This document shows positions 17,601 to 26,906 of a DNA stretch of 44,737 bases, in pieces. Numbering within the stretch: the stretch's first letter is position 1; every line of letters begins with the position of its first letter. Source of the stretch: an uncultured Roseobacter sp. (lineage in GTDB: Bacteria > Pseudomonadota > Alphaproteobacteria > Rhodobacterales > Rhodobacteraceae); contig NZ_CANLYL010000020.1 of assembly GCF_947495275.1 (NCBI RefSeq), positions 1 to 44,737 on the forward strand. The letters are read 5' to 3'. Under the pieces are notes generated by a model. It did not search any database. It was given only the letters and a program-made list of their open reading frames with translations, and was not told where the DNA came from. Made by a program: the position numbers and the translations under genes.

Positions 17601-18625
17601 CTACAGAACCGTTCCCCGATCAGGCGCCCGCGCGCAACGATCTTATCGCGCGCATCGGCGCGGGGCACTTGGCGTTGGCGGCCGTTTTGCTCGTCTTTCC
17701 CTTTGTGGCTTCCGACTTTTTCACGACGCAAATCGGTGCCTATTCGTTGATTTTCGGAATGCTGGGCCTCTCTTTGATGTGGCTGGCGGGGTATGGCGGC
17801 ATGGTCAGCCTCGCTCAGATCACCATCGCCGGGATCGCGGGCTATACTGTCGCCATTTTCGGCGAAAACAGCGCGGATGTGCATGGGTTCGGCTGGCCCT
17901 GGTGGGTGCTTGTGCCGTTTGCAGTCCTCATCGCAGCCTTGGCATCTGCGCTGGTGGGCTGGGTTTCAGTGCGGACCAGCGGCATCTACACGATCATGAT
18001 CACGCTCGCGGTTGCTACTGCGATGTTCTACTTCGCTCAGCAGAACTACACATTGTTCAACGGCTTTCCCGGATTTGCGGGTGTAAAAGCGCCTGTCGTT
18101 TTCGGGATCGACTGGCGCGACCCAATGCCTTTCTACTTTCTCAGTCTTGGGGTCGCGATCCTTTGCTACCTTGCGGTGCTCTATGCCTCAAAGTCCACTT
18201 TCGGGCTGACCTTGCAGGCAACCCGCGACAACCAGCGCCGGATGCGCGCCCTCGGATACGACGTAACCATGCACAAGGTGTTTGCATGGTTTCTGGCTGG
18301 CATTATCGCCGGGCTGGCTGGCATTCTTCTGGTTTGGTTCAACGGGCGCATTTCGCCGGGCACAATCAATGTAGGTGCTGCAATCAACGTACTCATCATC
18401 ACGGTCATTGGCGGTCTACGTCACCCGATTGGTCCGTTCCTTGGCGCGGTCGTGGTGATCCTTATGCAGACCTTTGCCATCGATATAGTCGGGGCTGAAC
18501 GGTTCAATACCCTGATCGGATTACTCTTTCTGGTGATCGTCTTTGTATCACCTGACGGCATTCTGGGACTTTGGGAAAAAGCAAAAGCCCACCTCGCGCC
18601 CGGATCACTCAGGTCTGACATCTGA
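17597..18625 (+). CDS. Branched-chain amino acid-type ABC transporter permease (LivM)
   Basis: A 342-residue LivM-type permease with about nine hydrophobic segments. Typical segments are 'LIFGMLGLSLMWLAGYGGMV', 'SLAQITIAGIAGYTVA', 'RTSGIYTIMITLAVATAMFY' and 'VIGGLRHPIGPFLGAVVV'. The start is GTG overlapping the livH stop by four bases. It forms the heteromeric channel with LivH and is energised by the two ATPases encoded downstream. Confidence 0.93.
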   Translation: MTTEPFPDQAPARNDLIARIGAGHLALAAVLLVFPFVASDFFTTQIGAYSLIFGMLGLSLMWLAGYGGMVSLAQITIAGIAGYTVAIFGENSADVHGFGWPWWVLVPFAVLIAALASALVGWVSVRTSGIYTIMITLAVATAMFYFAQQNYTLFNGFPGFAGVKAPVVFGIDWRDPMPFYFLSLGVAILCYLAVLYASKSTFGLTLQATRDNQRRMRALGYDVTMHKVFAWFLAGIIAGLAGILLVWFNGRISPGTINVGAAINVLIITVIGGLRHPIGPFLGAVVVILMQTFAIDIVGAERFNTLIGLLFLVIVFVSPDGILGLWEKAKAHLAPGSLRSDI

Positions 18626-18678
18626 ATATTGCAGGCCAAAAAATGACACGACGACTCAAGAAACCAAGGGAGGTTCAA

Positions 18679-19920
18679 ATGAGACTGCACAGAAGAACAC
18701 TAATGGCTGCGACGCTGGCCACTTTCACGCTGCCGGGATTGGCAATGGCGCAGGATGACACAATCAAGATAGGTCTTCTGGCCACATTCGAAGGCGCTTT
18801 CACGGTGCTGGGTGAGGACAGTGAACGCGGCGCGATGGTCGCGCTCAGCGAGGCTGGCGGCATGGCCGGTGGTAAAAAGATCGAGGTCATCAAGGGGTCA
18901 TCCGACGCCTCACCCGATTCTGCCGTGCGTGCGGCGCGAAAACTCGTCGAACAAGACGGCGTTTCAATACTCGTTGGTCCCCTTTCGGGGGACGAAGGGA
19001 TAGCGGTTAAAAACTATGCCCTGTCGCAACCCGATGTGACTTTCATCAATGGATCATCCGCTGCACAGGACACGACCTTCCGTGACCCTGCGCCCAACTT
19101 TTTCCGGTTCTCGACCGATGGGGCCCAATGGATGGCGGGGCTTGGCACCTATGCGTACAACGAAAAGGGCTACCAAAACGTGGCTGTCGTTGCAGAGGAC
19201 TACTCCTTTCCATACACGCAGGTCTTTGGTTTCATGGCTGAATTCTGCCAGGCGGGTGGCAAGGTGACGTCGAAATCCTGGGTGCCGATTGGCAACAAAG
19301 ATTATTCGTCCGTTATCGCGGCTATCCCGGATGACGTTGACGCGATTTATGTGGCTCTTGGTGGGGCCGATGCCGTCAACTTCTTGTCGCAATTTCAGCA
19401 GGCCGGAGGCGAAGCGCCATTGATTGGCGGGTCCATTACAGTCGACCAGACCGTTTTGACCTCAAAAGGTCGCTTGAAAGATGTTCTGATCGGCACGCCC
19501 GCTGCAGGTCCAATTGCAGACACCAACGATGCGCCTGAGTGGGTCGCCTTTGTCGAAGCCTACAAAGAGACGGATGGCGCTTTCCCGTCGCCATCGCTCT
19601 TTGCACATGCCTACTATATCGGCATGAAAGCCGCCATCCTTGCGCTGAACGAGGTGGATGGTGACATGAGCAATCCAGCCGCCTACCGTGCGGCGCTGAG
19701 CGCTCTGAGCTTCGAGACACCCACCGGGATGGTATCGCTGGATGAGAACCGCAATGCGATCGCCGACATGTATCTGACTGAGGTAACCGAAGATGCCGAC
19801 GGAAATCTGGTCAACAAGTTGATCCAGGTGACATCGCAGGTGAATCAGACCCTTGGAATCGACAAGGAAGAATTCATGGCATTGGGTGCGGTAAGCCGCG
19901 AAAACCCAAGCTGCGAATAA
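18679..19920 (+). CDS. ABC transporter substrate-binding protein (LivK/peripla_BP_6 type)
   Basis: A 413-residue exported binding protein. The ATG at 18679 was chosen because GGGAGG lies just upstream and a signal peptide ('LMAATLATFTLPGLAMAQ') follows at once; an upstream in-frame ATG at 18643 adds 12 residues. The mature protein starts 'DDTIKIGLLATFEGAFTVLG', the type I periplasmic fold common to Leu/Ile/Val, urea and amide receptors, and includes 'GPLSGDEGIAVKNYA' and 'VAVVAEDYSFPYTQVFGF'. Ligand specificity cannot be read by eye. It lies between the permease and ATPase genes. Confidence 0.92.
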   Translation: MRLHRRTLMAATLATFTLPGLAMAQDDTIKIGLLATFEGAFTVLGEDSERGAMVALSEAGGMAGGKKIEVIKGSSDASPDSAVRAARKLVEQDGVSILVGPLSGDEGIAVKNYALSQPDVTFINGSSAAQDTTFRDPAPNFFRFSTDGAQWMAGLGTYAYNEKGYQNVAVVAEDYSFPYTQVFGFMAEFCQAGGKVTSKSWVPIGNKDYSSVIAAIPDDVDAIYVALGGADAVNFLSQFQQAGGEAPLIGGSITVDQTVLTSKGRLKDVLIGTPAAGPIADTNDAPEWVAFVEAYKETDGAFPSPSLFAHAYYIGMKAAILALNEVDGDMSNPAAYRAALSALSFETPTGMVSLDENRNAIADMYLTEVTEDADGNLVNKLIQVTSQVNQTLGIDKEEFMALGAVSRENPSCE

Positions 19921-19924
19921 CGCG

Positions 19925-20719
19925 ATGGCCAAGCAGGACACCAATCTGGCGGCATCTCGGCTAGAGGGGACCGGCGCATGTGCGTTGGAGCTTTCTGGTG
20001 TAGCACGTCATTTTGGTGCCCTTATCGCGTTATCGGACATCAACATGAGGATCGCGGCTGGTGAACGGCGCGCGGTCCTCGGCTCCAATGGCGCGGGCAA
20101 GACAACATTGTTCAACGCCATTACCGGCGACTTTGAATGCACGTCTGGCCGCATTCAGTTCTTTGGTGAGGACATCACCGAAATCCCTGCACACGAGCGT
20201 ATTCGCCGCGGCCTGCGCCGGACTTACCAGATTTCACAGCTATTCGACGGGCTCAGCGTGCTTGAGTCCGTTTTCCTTGCCTGTCGCGGTGTATCGCGCC
20301 GACGATTTTCGTTGCTGCGTCCGATGGATCGGGATGCGAATATGGCACAGGCACATTCAATCCTGCACGCCGTCCATCTTGAAGATGACCGCGATTTGCT
20401 GGTTTCGACTCTCAGTCATGGACGTAAGCGCCAGCTTGAGATTGCCCTGGCGTTGGCCGGAGCACCCCGATTTATCCTGTTTGATGAACCCGCTGCCGGA
20501 CTTTCCCCCACGGAACGACGGGATCTTGTGGCGATCCTGAACGCATTGCCGGATCATGTCGGATATATCATCATTGAGCACGATCTGGACGTTGCGCTGC
20601 GTGTGTCAAAATATGTGTCAATGATGCACAACGGACGCGTCTTCAAAGAAGGGACACCAGAAGAGATCGAAAACGACGCCGAGGTGCAGGCAATCTATCT
20701 GGGGGGTGGTCATGGCTGA
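19925..20719 (+). CDS. ABC transporter ATP-binding protein (LivG type)
   Basis: A 264-residue ATPase with Walker A 'GSNGAGKTT' at 53-61, signature 'LSHGRKRQLEIALAL', Walker B 'FILFDEPAAGLSP' and H-loop 'IIIEHDLDV'. The signature LSHG in place of LSGG is a known LivG variant. About 18 extra N-terminal residues precede the first strand. It starts four bases after the binding-protein stop and ends inside the start of the next, fused ATPase gene. Confidence 0.93.
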   Translation: MAKQDTNLAASRLEGTGACALELSGVARHFGALIALSDINMRIAAGERRAVLGSNGAGKTTLFNAITGDFECTSGRIQFFGEDITEIPAHERIRRGLRRTYQISQLFDGLSVLESVFLACRGVSRRRFSLLRPMDRDANMAQAHSILHAVHLEDDRDLLVSTLSHGRKRQLEIALALAGAPRFILFDEPAAGLSPTERRDLVAILNALPDHVGYIIIEHDLDVALRVSKYVSMMHNGRVFKEGTPEEIENDAEVQAIYLGGGHG

Positions 20720-22880
20720 GCGCCCGATGCTTCAGGTTGATGATTTGCAGGTCTATTATGGCGAAAGCCATGCCCTGCAGGGTGTAAGCTTTGCTCTGGG
20801 CTCTGGAGTATTGTCCATTGTGGGTCGCAATGGCATGGGCAAGACGACGCTGTGCAACACGATCACCGGGCTGACGAAGGCACGCTCCGGTTCGATCCGG
20901 ATCGCCGGGCGCGACATAACAAAACTTGATCCGCACGAAATCCACCGTCTTGGCGTGGGCTATGTGCCCCAGGGTCGGCGGGTCTGGCCCAGCCTGACCG
21001 TGGATGAACATCTGCGGTTGGCAGCAGGCACGGCCCGCGATTCCTCATGGACGCCGGATCGCGTATATCAGACGTTTCCGCGACTGGCGGAAAGGCGCAG
21101 CAACGGAGGCGCACAGCTGTCGGGCGGCGAGCAGCAGATGCTGGCCATCAGCCGCGCTCTTTTGTCTGATCCCAAGCTACTGGTCATGGATGAGCCCACC
21201 GAAGGATTGGCCCCGGTGATTGTGGATCAGGTGCGCGACATGCTGGTCACCTTGGGGGCCGAAGGCGAAATGGCGATCCTTGTGATTGAACAGAATATCG
21301 GTGTCGCCACATCCGTGTCTGATCAGGTCGGCATCATGGTCAATGGCAAGATCAGCCGGATGATGGCGTCAGCGGCGCTTTCTGCCGACACCGATATGCA
21401 GCAGCGCCTGTTGGGTGTGGGCCGTCAGGCCGAAGACGAAGCGATTGAGCCTACACCAGAAGACGCCGCAACCGCGCAGGCGCAACTGGACCATGTGTAC
21501 CGCGTGACCCGAGAAGATGGCGCTGCCCACTACCCGGTTGCCCAGATGCCTAACCGCTGGAATGTGCAGGCACCCATCGCGCCTTTGGCACAGAAGGTGA
21601 CTCCTGAGCCCGAGGAAGATGTGTTCCACATTCCTTTTGCAGAGCGCGTGGGTCGCACCGTTCTGGTAGCTGGCACCTTTGACACCAAGGCCCGCGAACT
21701 GGGTTTCATTGCTGCAAAGCTGCGCAAAAAGGGCGTGCCCGTGCGTACCGTTGATCTTTCCACCTCGGGCAAACCCAGTCGGGCAGATGTTCCAGCGATG
21801 CAGGTCGCCAGCATGGCACGGGGAGGTACGGGGGCCGTCATGACCGGAGAACGCGGCGCTTCTGTGCGCGCCATGGCCGATGCGTTTGCAAAATGGATCA
21901 GTCGGGAACGCGGCATAGGCGGCATCATTTCTGCGGGCGGTTCTGGTGGAACATCGTTGGCGACAGCAGGCATGCGGGCGTTGCCGTTTGGAATTCCGAA
22001 ATTGATGGTGTCGACCGTCGCATCGGGCGAGGTTGCGCAATATGTCGGCGCATCGGACATCCAGATGTTCCATTCGGTTGCCGACGTGCAAGGGCTAAAC
22101 AGCATTACAGAGGTTGTTCTTGGTAACGCAGCCCATGCCATGGCGGGCATGGTCGCAGGCCTGCCGTCCGCTGCCGCGCGCGCAGCAGAGCGCAAACTGA
22201 TGCGTCCTGCAATCGGTTTGACAATGTTTGGCGTGACAACACCGCTGGTGCAGGCAGTGGGCCAGGCCCTGGGAAAAGACTACGACTGCCTGACCTTTCA
22301 CGCCACGGGCATTGGGGGGCGCGCGATGGAGGGTTTGGTCGACAGCGGCGATATCTCTGCCGTTCTCGACCTGACAACAACGGAACTGGCTGACATGCTC
22401 GTTGGGGGTGTCTTCCCCGCCGATGATGACCGATTTGGCGCTGTGATCCGCACGCGTGTACCCTATGTTGGATCCGTTGGGGCTCTTGATATGGTAAATT
22501 TTGGACCACGCGAACGCGTACCGGAGAAATTCAGCAACCGCAAATTCGTGATTCACAACGCAGCTGTTACCCTGATGCGGACAACAATTGAGGAAAGCCG
22601 ACAGTGCGGTAACTGGATCGGTGAGCGCCTAAATCAGATGGACGGTCCAGTCCGGTTCTTGTTGCCCGAAGGTGGTGTGTCGGCCCTTGATGCACCGGGC
22701 CAGCCGTTTGAAGACGAAGCCGCGCGCGCCGCACTGTTCGACGCTATTGAGGCGCGGGTCACTCAAACAGGTCAGCGGCAGGTATTGCGCGCTCCCGCAC
22801 ATATCAACCACCCTGATTTCACACATGCGGTGTTGGACGCATTCCACGCCATCGCACCGACGCTACAAAGGAGAGCATGA
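20712..22880 (+). CDS. Fusion: LivF-type ABC ATPase + Tm-1-like (UPF0261) domain
   Basis: A 722-residue two-part protein (ATG at 20712; a GTG at 20706 would add two residues). Residues 1 to about 237 are a complete LivF ATPase: Walker A 'GRNGMGKTT' at 38-46, '[17 protein letters not shown]', signature 'LSGGEQQML', Walker B '[13 protein letters not shown]' and 'VIEQNIGV'. An acidic linker (about 240-310) follows. From about 315 to the end lies a full-length UPF0261/Tm-1-like ATP-binding domain beginning '[20 protein letters not shown]' and containing '[19 protein letters not shown]' and 'MVSTVASG'. UPF0261 proteins are normally separate, roughly 400-residue proteins. No frameshift or internal stop is needed, so the fusion seems real. 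It overlaps both neighbours by a few bases. Confidence 0.92.
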   Translation: MAERPMLQVDDLQVYYGESHALQGVSFALGSGVLSIVGRNGMGKTTLCNTITGLTKARSGSIRIAGRDITKLDPHEIHRLGVGYVPQGRRVWPSLTVDEHLRLAAGTARDSSWTPDRVYQTFPRLAERRSNGGAQLSGGEQQMLAISRALLSDPKLLVMDEPTEGLAPVIVDQVRDMLVTLGAEGEMAILVIEQNIGVATSVSDQVGIMVNGKISRMMASAALSADTDMQQRLLGVGRQAEDEAIEPTPEDAATAQAQLDHVYRVTREDGAAHYPVAQMPNRWNVQAPIAPLAQKVTPEPEEDVFHIPFAERVGRTVLVAGTFDTKARELGFIAAKLRKKGVPVRTVDLSTSGKPSRADVPAMQVASMARGGTGAVMTGERGASVRAMADAFAKWISRERGIGGIISAGGSGGTSLATAGMRALPFGIPKLMVSTVASGEVAQYVGASDIQMFHSVADVQGLNSITEVVLGNAAHAMAGMVAGLPSAAARAAERKLMRPAIGLTMFGVTTPLVQAVGQALGKDYDCLTFHATGIGGRAMEGLVDSGDISAVLDLTTTELADMLVGGVFPADDDRFGAVIRTRVPYVGSVGALDMVNFGPRERVPEKFSNRKFVIHNAAVTLMRTTIEESRQCGNWIGERLNQMDGPVRFLLPEGGVSALDAPGQPFEDEAARAALFDAIEARVTQTGQRQVLRAPAHINHPDFTHAVLDAFHAIAPTLQRRA

Positions 22881-23716
22881 TGGCAGCGCCAGGCAGGGCA
22901 ACACTCATCAGTAGGTTCAACGAGATGAAGTCGCAGGGAAGCCCTATCGTGGGCGGTGGCGCGGGCACAGGGTTATCCGCCAAATGCGAAGAAGAAGGCG
23001 GGATCGATCTGATCGTCATCTACAACTCGGGCCGTTACCGCATGGCCGGGCGCGGCTCGCTTGCGGGGATGATGGCTTACGGCAACGCCAACCAGATCGT
23101 GATGGAAATGGCTTCCGAGGTGCTGCCGGTGGTCAAAAACGTACCGGTACTGGCTGGCGTGAACGGAACCGACCCGTTTTGCATGTTTGACAGTTTTCTC
23201 GACGATCTGACGCGTGTGGGTTTTGCCGGGGTTCAGAATTTTCCAACCGTCGGCCTGATCGACGGTACTTTTCGCGAAAATCTTGAAGCAACGGGCATGT
23301 CTTATCAGCTCGAAGTTGACATGATCGCCATGGCGCATCGCAAGGGGATGTTTACCACGCCCTACGTCTTTAGCGAAGACGATGCCCGGGCCATGACCAA
23401 GGCAGGCGCGGACATTGTCGTCTGTCATCTGGGTTTGACGACGGGCGGGTCTATTGGGGCAGGTACGGCCCTGACGCTTGAAGACTGTCCAGAGATCGTG
23501 GATCGCTGGGCAAGCGCAGCGATGGAGGTGCGCGAAGACGTGATCGTGCTTGTGCACGGCGGCCCAGTAGCTGAACCTCAAGATGCCGAATATGTGCTGC
23601 GCCACACCAAACATTGCCATGGGTTCTATGGAGCCTCTTCAATGGAGCGGCTGCCAACAGAACGGGCGCTGACAGAACAGACGCGCAAGTTCAAATCCAT
23701 CAGTTTCAAAGCTTAG
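22877..23716 (+). CDS. PEP-hydrolase-family TIM-barrel protein (Tm-1 C-terminal-like)
   Basis: A 279-residue TIM-barrel protein of the phosphoenolpyruvate-hydrolase family (the C-terminal half of plant Tm-1 and its bacterial relatives). Recognisable segments are '[20 protein letters not shown]', '[20 protein letters not shown]', '[13 protein letters not shown]', '[19 protein letters not shown]' and '[13 protein letters not shown]'. It begins with ATG overlapping the preceding stop (ATGA), after an AAGGAG ribosome site, so it is coupled to the UPF0261 fusion. In tomato Tm-1 the two domains are in one chain; here the UPF0261 half is fused to an ABC ATPase and this half is separate. Its biochemical reaction is not established. 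Confidence 0.9.
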   Translation: MMAAPGRATLISRFNEMKSQGSPIVGGGAGTGLSAKCEEEGGIDLIVIYNSGRYRMAGRGSLAGMMAYGNANQIVMEMASEVLPVVKNVPVLAGVNGTDPFCMFDSFLDDLTRVGFAGVQNFPTVGLIDGTFRENLEATGMSYQLEVDMIAMAHRKGMFTTPYVFSEDDARAMTKAGADIVVCHLGLTTGGSIGAGTALTLEDCPEIVDRWASAAMEVREDVIVLVHGGPVAEPQDAEYVLRHTKHCHGFYGASSMERLPTERALTEQTRKFKSISFKA

Positions 23717-23731
23717 AAGGGAAATCGGATC

Positions 23732-25927
23732 ATGAGTTCCAGCACATTCGGACAGCTTCTTTTATGGATCATCATAACCGTCATTGTCATCGCCGTTGCA
23801 GTCTATGTGCTGCGCTGGCTCTATCGCCGCTCGACAAAGGAAATTGCTTTTGTCCGAACGGGTTTCCTTGGCGAAAAAGTGATTGTCAACGGGGGCGCCT
23901 TTGTCATTCCGGTCCTGCATGAACTGACGCCCGTGAACATGAACGTGCTGCGCATCGCGGTCGAGCGTTTGGAAAACAAGGCATTGATCACAAAAAATCG
24001 CATGCGCATTGATCTGAGTGCCGAGTTCTTTGTGCGTGTCGGTGCCAGCAATGAGATGGTGGCAGCGGCGGCGCAAACTCTGGGGCGACGCACGTTGCGA
24101 GACGGCGGTCTGCACGAACTGCTTGAGGGCAAATTCGCAGGCGCATTACGCACCGTTGCAGCACAAATGACATTGGAAGAACTGCACGAGAACCGACACG
24201 AATACGCCGCAAAGGTGCGCGATCTGGCTTCTGAATCTCTGGCCGCCAATGGGATTGAGCTTGAGAGTGTCGCAATCGTTGATCTGGACCAGACCGGACT
24301 TGAGTTTTTTGACCCGTCCAACAGCTTTGACGCAGAAGGTTTGACCCAGCTCACCGAGACCATTGAAAACCGTCGTAAATTGCGGAACGAAATTGAGCAA
24401 CGCGCGCTGGTGGACATCCGCAACCAGAACCTCGAGACGCAACGCAAAGTGCTCGAAATTGATCGTGACACCGAATATGCGCAGCTTGAACAAGAGCGCG
24501 AAGTTGAAGTGCGGCGGGCCGCACAGCGCACGGAATTGGCGCGCGAACGGGCCTTGCGCGAACAAGAAGCCGAGCAAGCGCGCATGGAATCAAATGAGGC
24601 CGTCGAAGTCTCACGTTTGATGCAAGAACGTCGCTTGACCCAAGAACGCATCGAAAAGGAAAAAGAGGCCCAGAAGCTTGAACTGTCCCGGCGACGTGCG
24701 TTGGACGAGGCAGAGTTGAAGACCCGCGAATTAACCGAAAAAGAGAACATCGCGCTGGAACTGTCTCTGGAGCAGGCGCGGATTGAACGTGAACAGGCAC
24801 AGGACACCCTGGCCATAGCACGCAAGAAAGCCCTCGAACTGGCTGAGCAAGACCGCCAGATCGCATTGGCCAAAAAAGCGCTTGAATTGACTGAGGCAGA
24901 AGGAGAGCGGAAGCGCGCGCAGATCGTTGCGGATCAGGGCACCGAGGCCGAGAAAGTGGCGCAAGCGCGTGCTCTGGACGAGGTGCGTATTGCCCGTGAA
25001 AAACACCTGGAAGCCTTGCAAATCGCCAAACGGCAGGCCTTTGAGGAAGCCGAAATCGCGTCCGGCGAGGAAGTTGAGCGCGCAAGGGTTACGGCTGAAC
25101 GCGGCGTTGAAGAAGCCCGGATGCTGAAGGCCAAAGAACTGCGCCAGATTGAAGTTCAGGGCGATCTCGAAGTGGAGATGGCGCGCGAGGAAAAGGCAAT
25201 TGCGCTGGCAAAGAAAAGCCAGGAGCGGTCAAGTGCGATTGCCGCAGCCGAAGCGGTCCGTGGCAAAGCGATCCAAGCCGAGGAACAAGCATTTACACTG
25301 CGCGAGAAGGAAATTGCGGAACGCCGCAAGGTGATCGACATGATCGCTGCGCACCGCGAGGCTGAGCGGAACGCCCTGGAAATAACCGCTAAGGCGGAAG
25401 CAGAAATGGCGGCGGCGAAGTCTTTGGCAGAGGCGCAAAAAATCGCTGCCACCGCTTCGGCGGAAGCGGAAAAGACCCTCGCTCTGTCCGCGGCCGAACG
25501 CTACAGCGTTGATTCCAAAGGGGCCAAACAGATGAACGAGGCGGAGAATGTGTTGTCCGAAGATGCACGCGCCGGTCGGTTGCGCGCTGCCTTGCTTGAC
25601 CGGCTCGAAGGGATTGTTCGCGAAAGCGTGAGACCCATGGAGAAGATCGATGGCATCAAGATATTGCACGTTGATGGTATCAATGCCGGGGGATCAGGCG
25701 GCAATAAAAACGTTACGGATGAGGTCATAGATTCTGCGCTTCGGTACCGCGTTCAAGCGCCGATGATCGACAATCTGATGAAAGAAATTGGTATCGAAGG
25801 TGACAGCATGGGGCGCATGACTGATGTGCTGCGAGACGCAAAGGACATCGCGAAACTGTCCGAGAGCGGCGAGAAATCCGGAAAGTCTGACGATACCGCT
25901 GATCGACGTGACAGAGACGACGACTGA
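23732..25927 (+). CDS. Flotillin-like SPFH/band-7 membrane protein (YqiK type)
   Basis: A 731-residue flotillin. One N-terminal transmembrane helix (about 8-29, 'LLLWIIITVIVIAVAVYVL') is followed by the SPFH domain (about 38-210: 'EIAFVRTGFLGEKVIVNGGA', 'ITKNRMRIDLSAEFFVRV', 'AAQTLGRRTLRDGG', 'FDPSNSFDAEGL'). A very long charged coiled coil, rich in Glu/Ala/Arg, spans roughly 215-610, and a C-terminal region ends in a charged, Asp-rich tail. The coil is longer than in E. coli YqiK (about 550 residues in total). Flotillins organise membrane microdomains and protein complexes. A flotillin inside a transport/catabolic operon is unusual and may scaffold the importer or its enzymes, which is inference. 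Confidence 0.92.
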   Translation: MSSSTFGQLLLWIIITVIVIAVAVYVLRWLYRRSTKEIAFVRTGFLGEKVIVNGGAFVIPVLHELTPVNMNVLRIAVERLENKALITKNRMRIDLSAEFFVRVGASNEMVAAAAQTLGRRTLRDGGLHELLEGKFAGALRTVAAQMTLEELHENRHEYAAKVRDLASESLAANGIELESVAIVDLDQTGLEFFDPSNSFDAEGLTQLTETIENRRKLRNEIEQRALVDIRNQNLETQRKVLEIDRDTEYAQLEQEREVEVRRAAQRTELARERALREQEAEQARMESNEAVEVSRLMQERRLTQERIEKEKEAQKLELSRRRALDEAELKTRELTEKENIALELSLEQARIEREQAQDTLAIARKKALELAEQDRQIALAKKALELTEAEGERKRAQIVADQGTEAEKVAQARALDEVRIAREKHLEALQIAKRQAFEEAEIASGEEVERARVTAERGVEEARMLKAKELRQIEVQGDLEVEMAREEKAIALAKKSQERSSAIAAAEAVRGKAIQAEEQAFTLREKEIAERRKVIDMIAAHREAERNALEITAKAEAEMAAAKSLAEAQKIAATASAEAEKTLALSAAERYSVDSKGAKQMNEAENVLSEDARAGRLRAALLDRLEGIVRESVRPMEKIDGIKILHVDGINAGGSGGNKNVTDEVIDSALRYRVQAPMIDNLMKEIGIEGDSMGRMTDVLRDAKDIAKLSESGEKSGKSDDTADRRDRDDD

Positions 25928-25929
25928 CC

Positions 25930-26370
25930 ATGGCAACAGTATTTGTCTCAACTGTTCTGAACGCCCCTCCCGCCGCAGTTTGGCGTATCGTGCGAGATTT
26001 CAACGGACTGCCGGACTGGACGCCCTTCGTTGTCGAGAGCCGCATTGAGGGCAATTTACCTGCGGACAAAGTAGGCTGTGTCCGCATCTTCAAACTGGCC
26101 GATGGCGGCGTCATCAAGGAAAAGCTTCTTGGCCTGTCCGATTACGACTTCAAATGTACCTACGCGATCCTCGAAAGCCCGATGGCAGTCACTGAGTATG
26201 TCGCAACACTCGCATTAGCGCCGGTGACCGATGGCAATAGGTGCTTTGCCAGCTGGGAGGCAACGTTCGAATGCCGCCCCGAAGATGAAAAAGAATTGAT
26301 CGCCCATATCGGCGACAACGTGTTTCAGAGTGCATTCACGGCTCTGAAAAAGCGACTGGATGGACGGTGA
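25930..26370 (+). CDS. SRPBCC (START/polyketide-cyclase-like) protein
   Basis: A 146-residue SRPBCC-fold protein: 'VSTVLNAPPAAVWRIVRDFN' at the N-terminus, the central strand 'GCVRIFKLADGGVIKEKLLG' and the long C-terminal helix ending 'VFQSAFTALKKRLDG'. The fold makes a deep hydrophobic pocket used by lipid binders, cyclases and ring hydroxylase subunits. It is clearly paralogous to the N-terminal domain of the protein at 26907. It starts two bases after the flotillin stop. Confidence 0.85.
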   Translation: MATVFVSTVLNAPPAAVWRIVRDFNGLPDWTPFVVESRIEGNLPADKVGCVRIFKLADGGVIKEKLLGLSDYDFKCTYAILESPMAVTEYVATLALAPVTDGNRCFASWEATFECRPEDEKELIAHIGDNVFQSAFTALKKRLDGR

Positions 26371-26429
26371 TGGCAATCAGGCCCACCCAGCCGCTCGGCT
26401 TCAACCCCTCGTAAGGAGGAGAAACTAAG

Positions 26430-26888
26430 ATGACTAAAACACTTTTCACCGTTGTTGCAATCCTATGTGCGACCCAAGTTGTCGCCCAGGAAAGGGAACT
26501 GCCCGATCTGGTCAGGCAAGCCACACCTGATGCTGTGGTGCAGGAACACCTCGATGCGCTTAATTTATGTGACTGGGATCGACTTATGGCACAGTATCCT
26601 GCGGATGCAGAAATTCATCTGGCCGGAGGTACGATCATTTCAGGGCGCAAGGATATCGGCGATCTTTTCGCTGGCTTCTGCCAGTCCGTTGCGGATGGCG
26701 GCCTGATGGGCATCACATTTGCAAGTGAACACGTTTTCCCCGTCGGCAATACGCTGAATGTGCAATGGGTGGCCCGGGCGGATTTTCTGGCCGAAGAATA
26801 CCGCGGTTCGGATGCCTACGTCACACGCGATGGTCTGATGGCGGCCATGGTGACAACCTTTGATGGCGCCGCATTGAAGATGAAGTAA
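26430..26888 (+). CDS. Secreted NTF2-like (SnoaL-type) protein
   Basis: A 152-residue protein with an N-terminal signal peptide ('LFTVVAILCATQVVAQ', cleavage near residue 20), so it should be periplasmic. The mature part has an NTF2-like pattern: 'VVQEHLDALNLCDWDRLMAQ', 'IISGRKDIGDLFAGFC' and a final 'YVTRDGLMAAMVTTFDGA'. It is preceded by AAGGAGGAG, a strong ribosome site. It is one of two NTF2-like genes in the window, the other (9384) being cytoplasmic. Function unknown; it could bind the transported substrate. Confidence 0.75.
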   Translation: MTKTLFTVVAILCATQVVAQERELPDLVRQATPDAVVQEHLDALNLCDWDRLMAQYPADAEIHLAGGTIISGRKDIGDLFAGFCQSVADGGLMGITFASEHVFPVGNTLNVQWVARADFLAEEYRGSDAYVTRDGLMAAMVTTFDGAALKMK

Positions 26889-26906
26889 AAGAATAGCAGG
26901 CGCACG

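Noticed and set aside
23821..24873. 350-residue open frame antisense to the flotillin gene
   Set aside because: Its Ser/Arg/Cys-rich composition is the reverse-strand image of the charged coiled coil; there is no ribosome site or family match.
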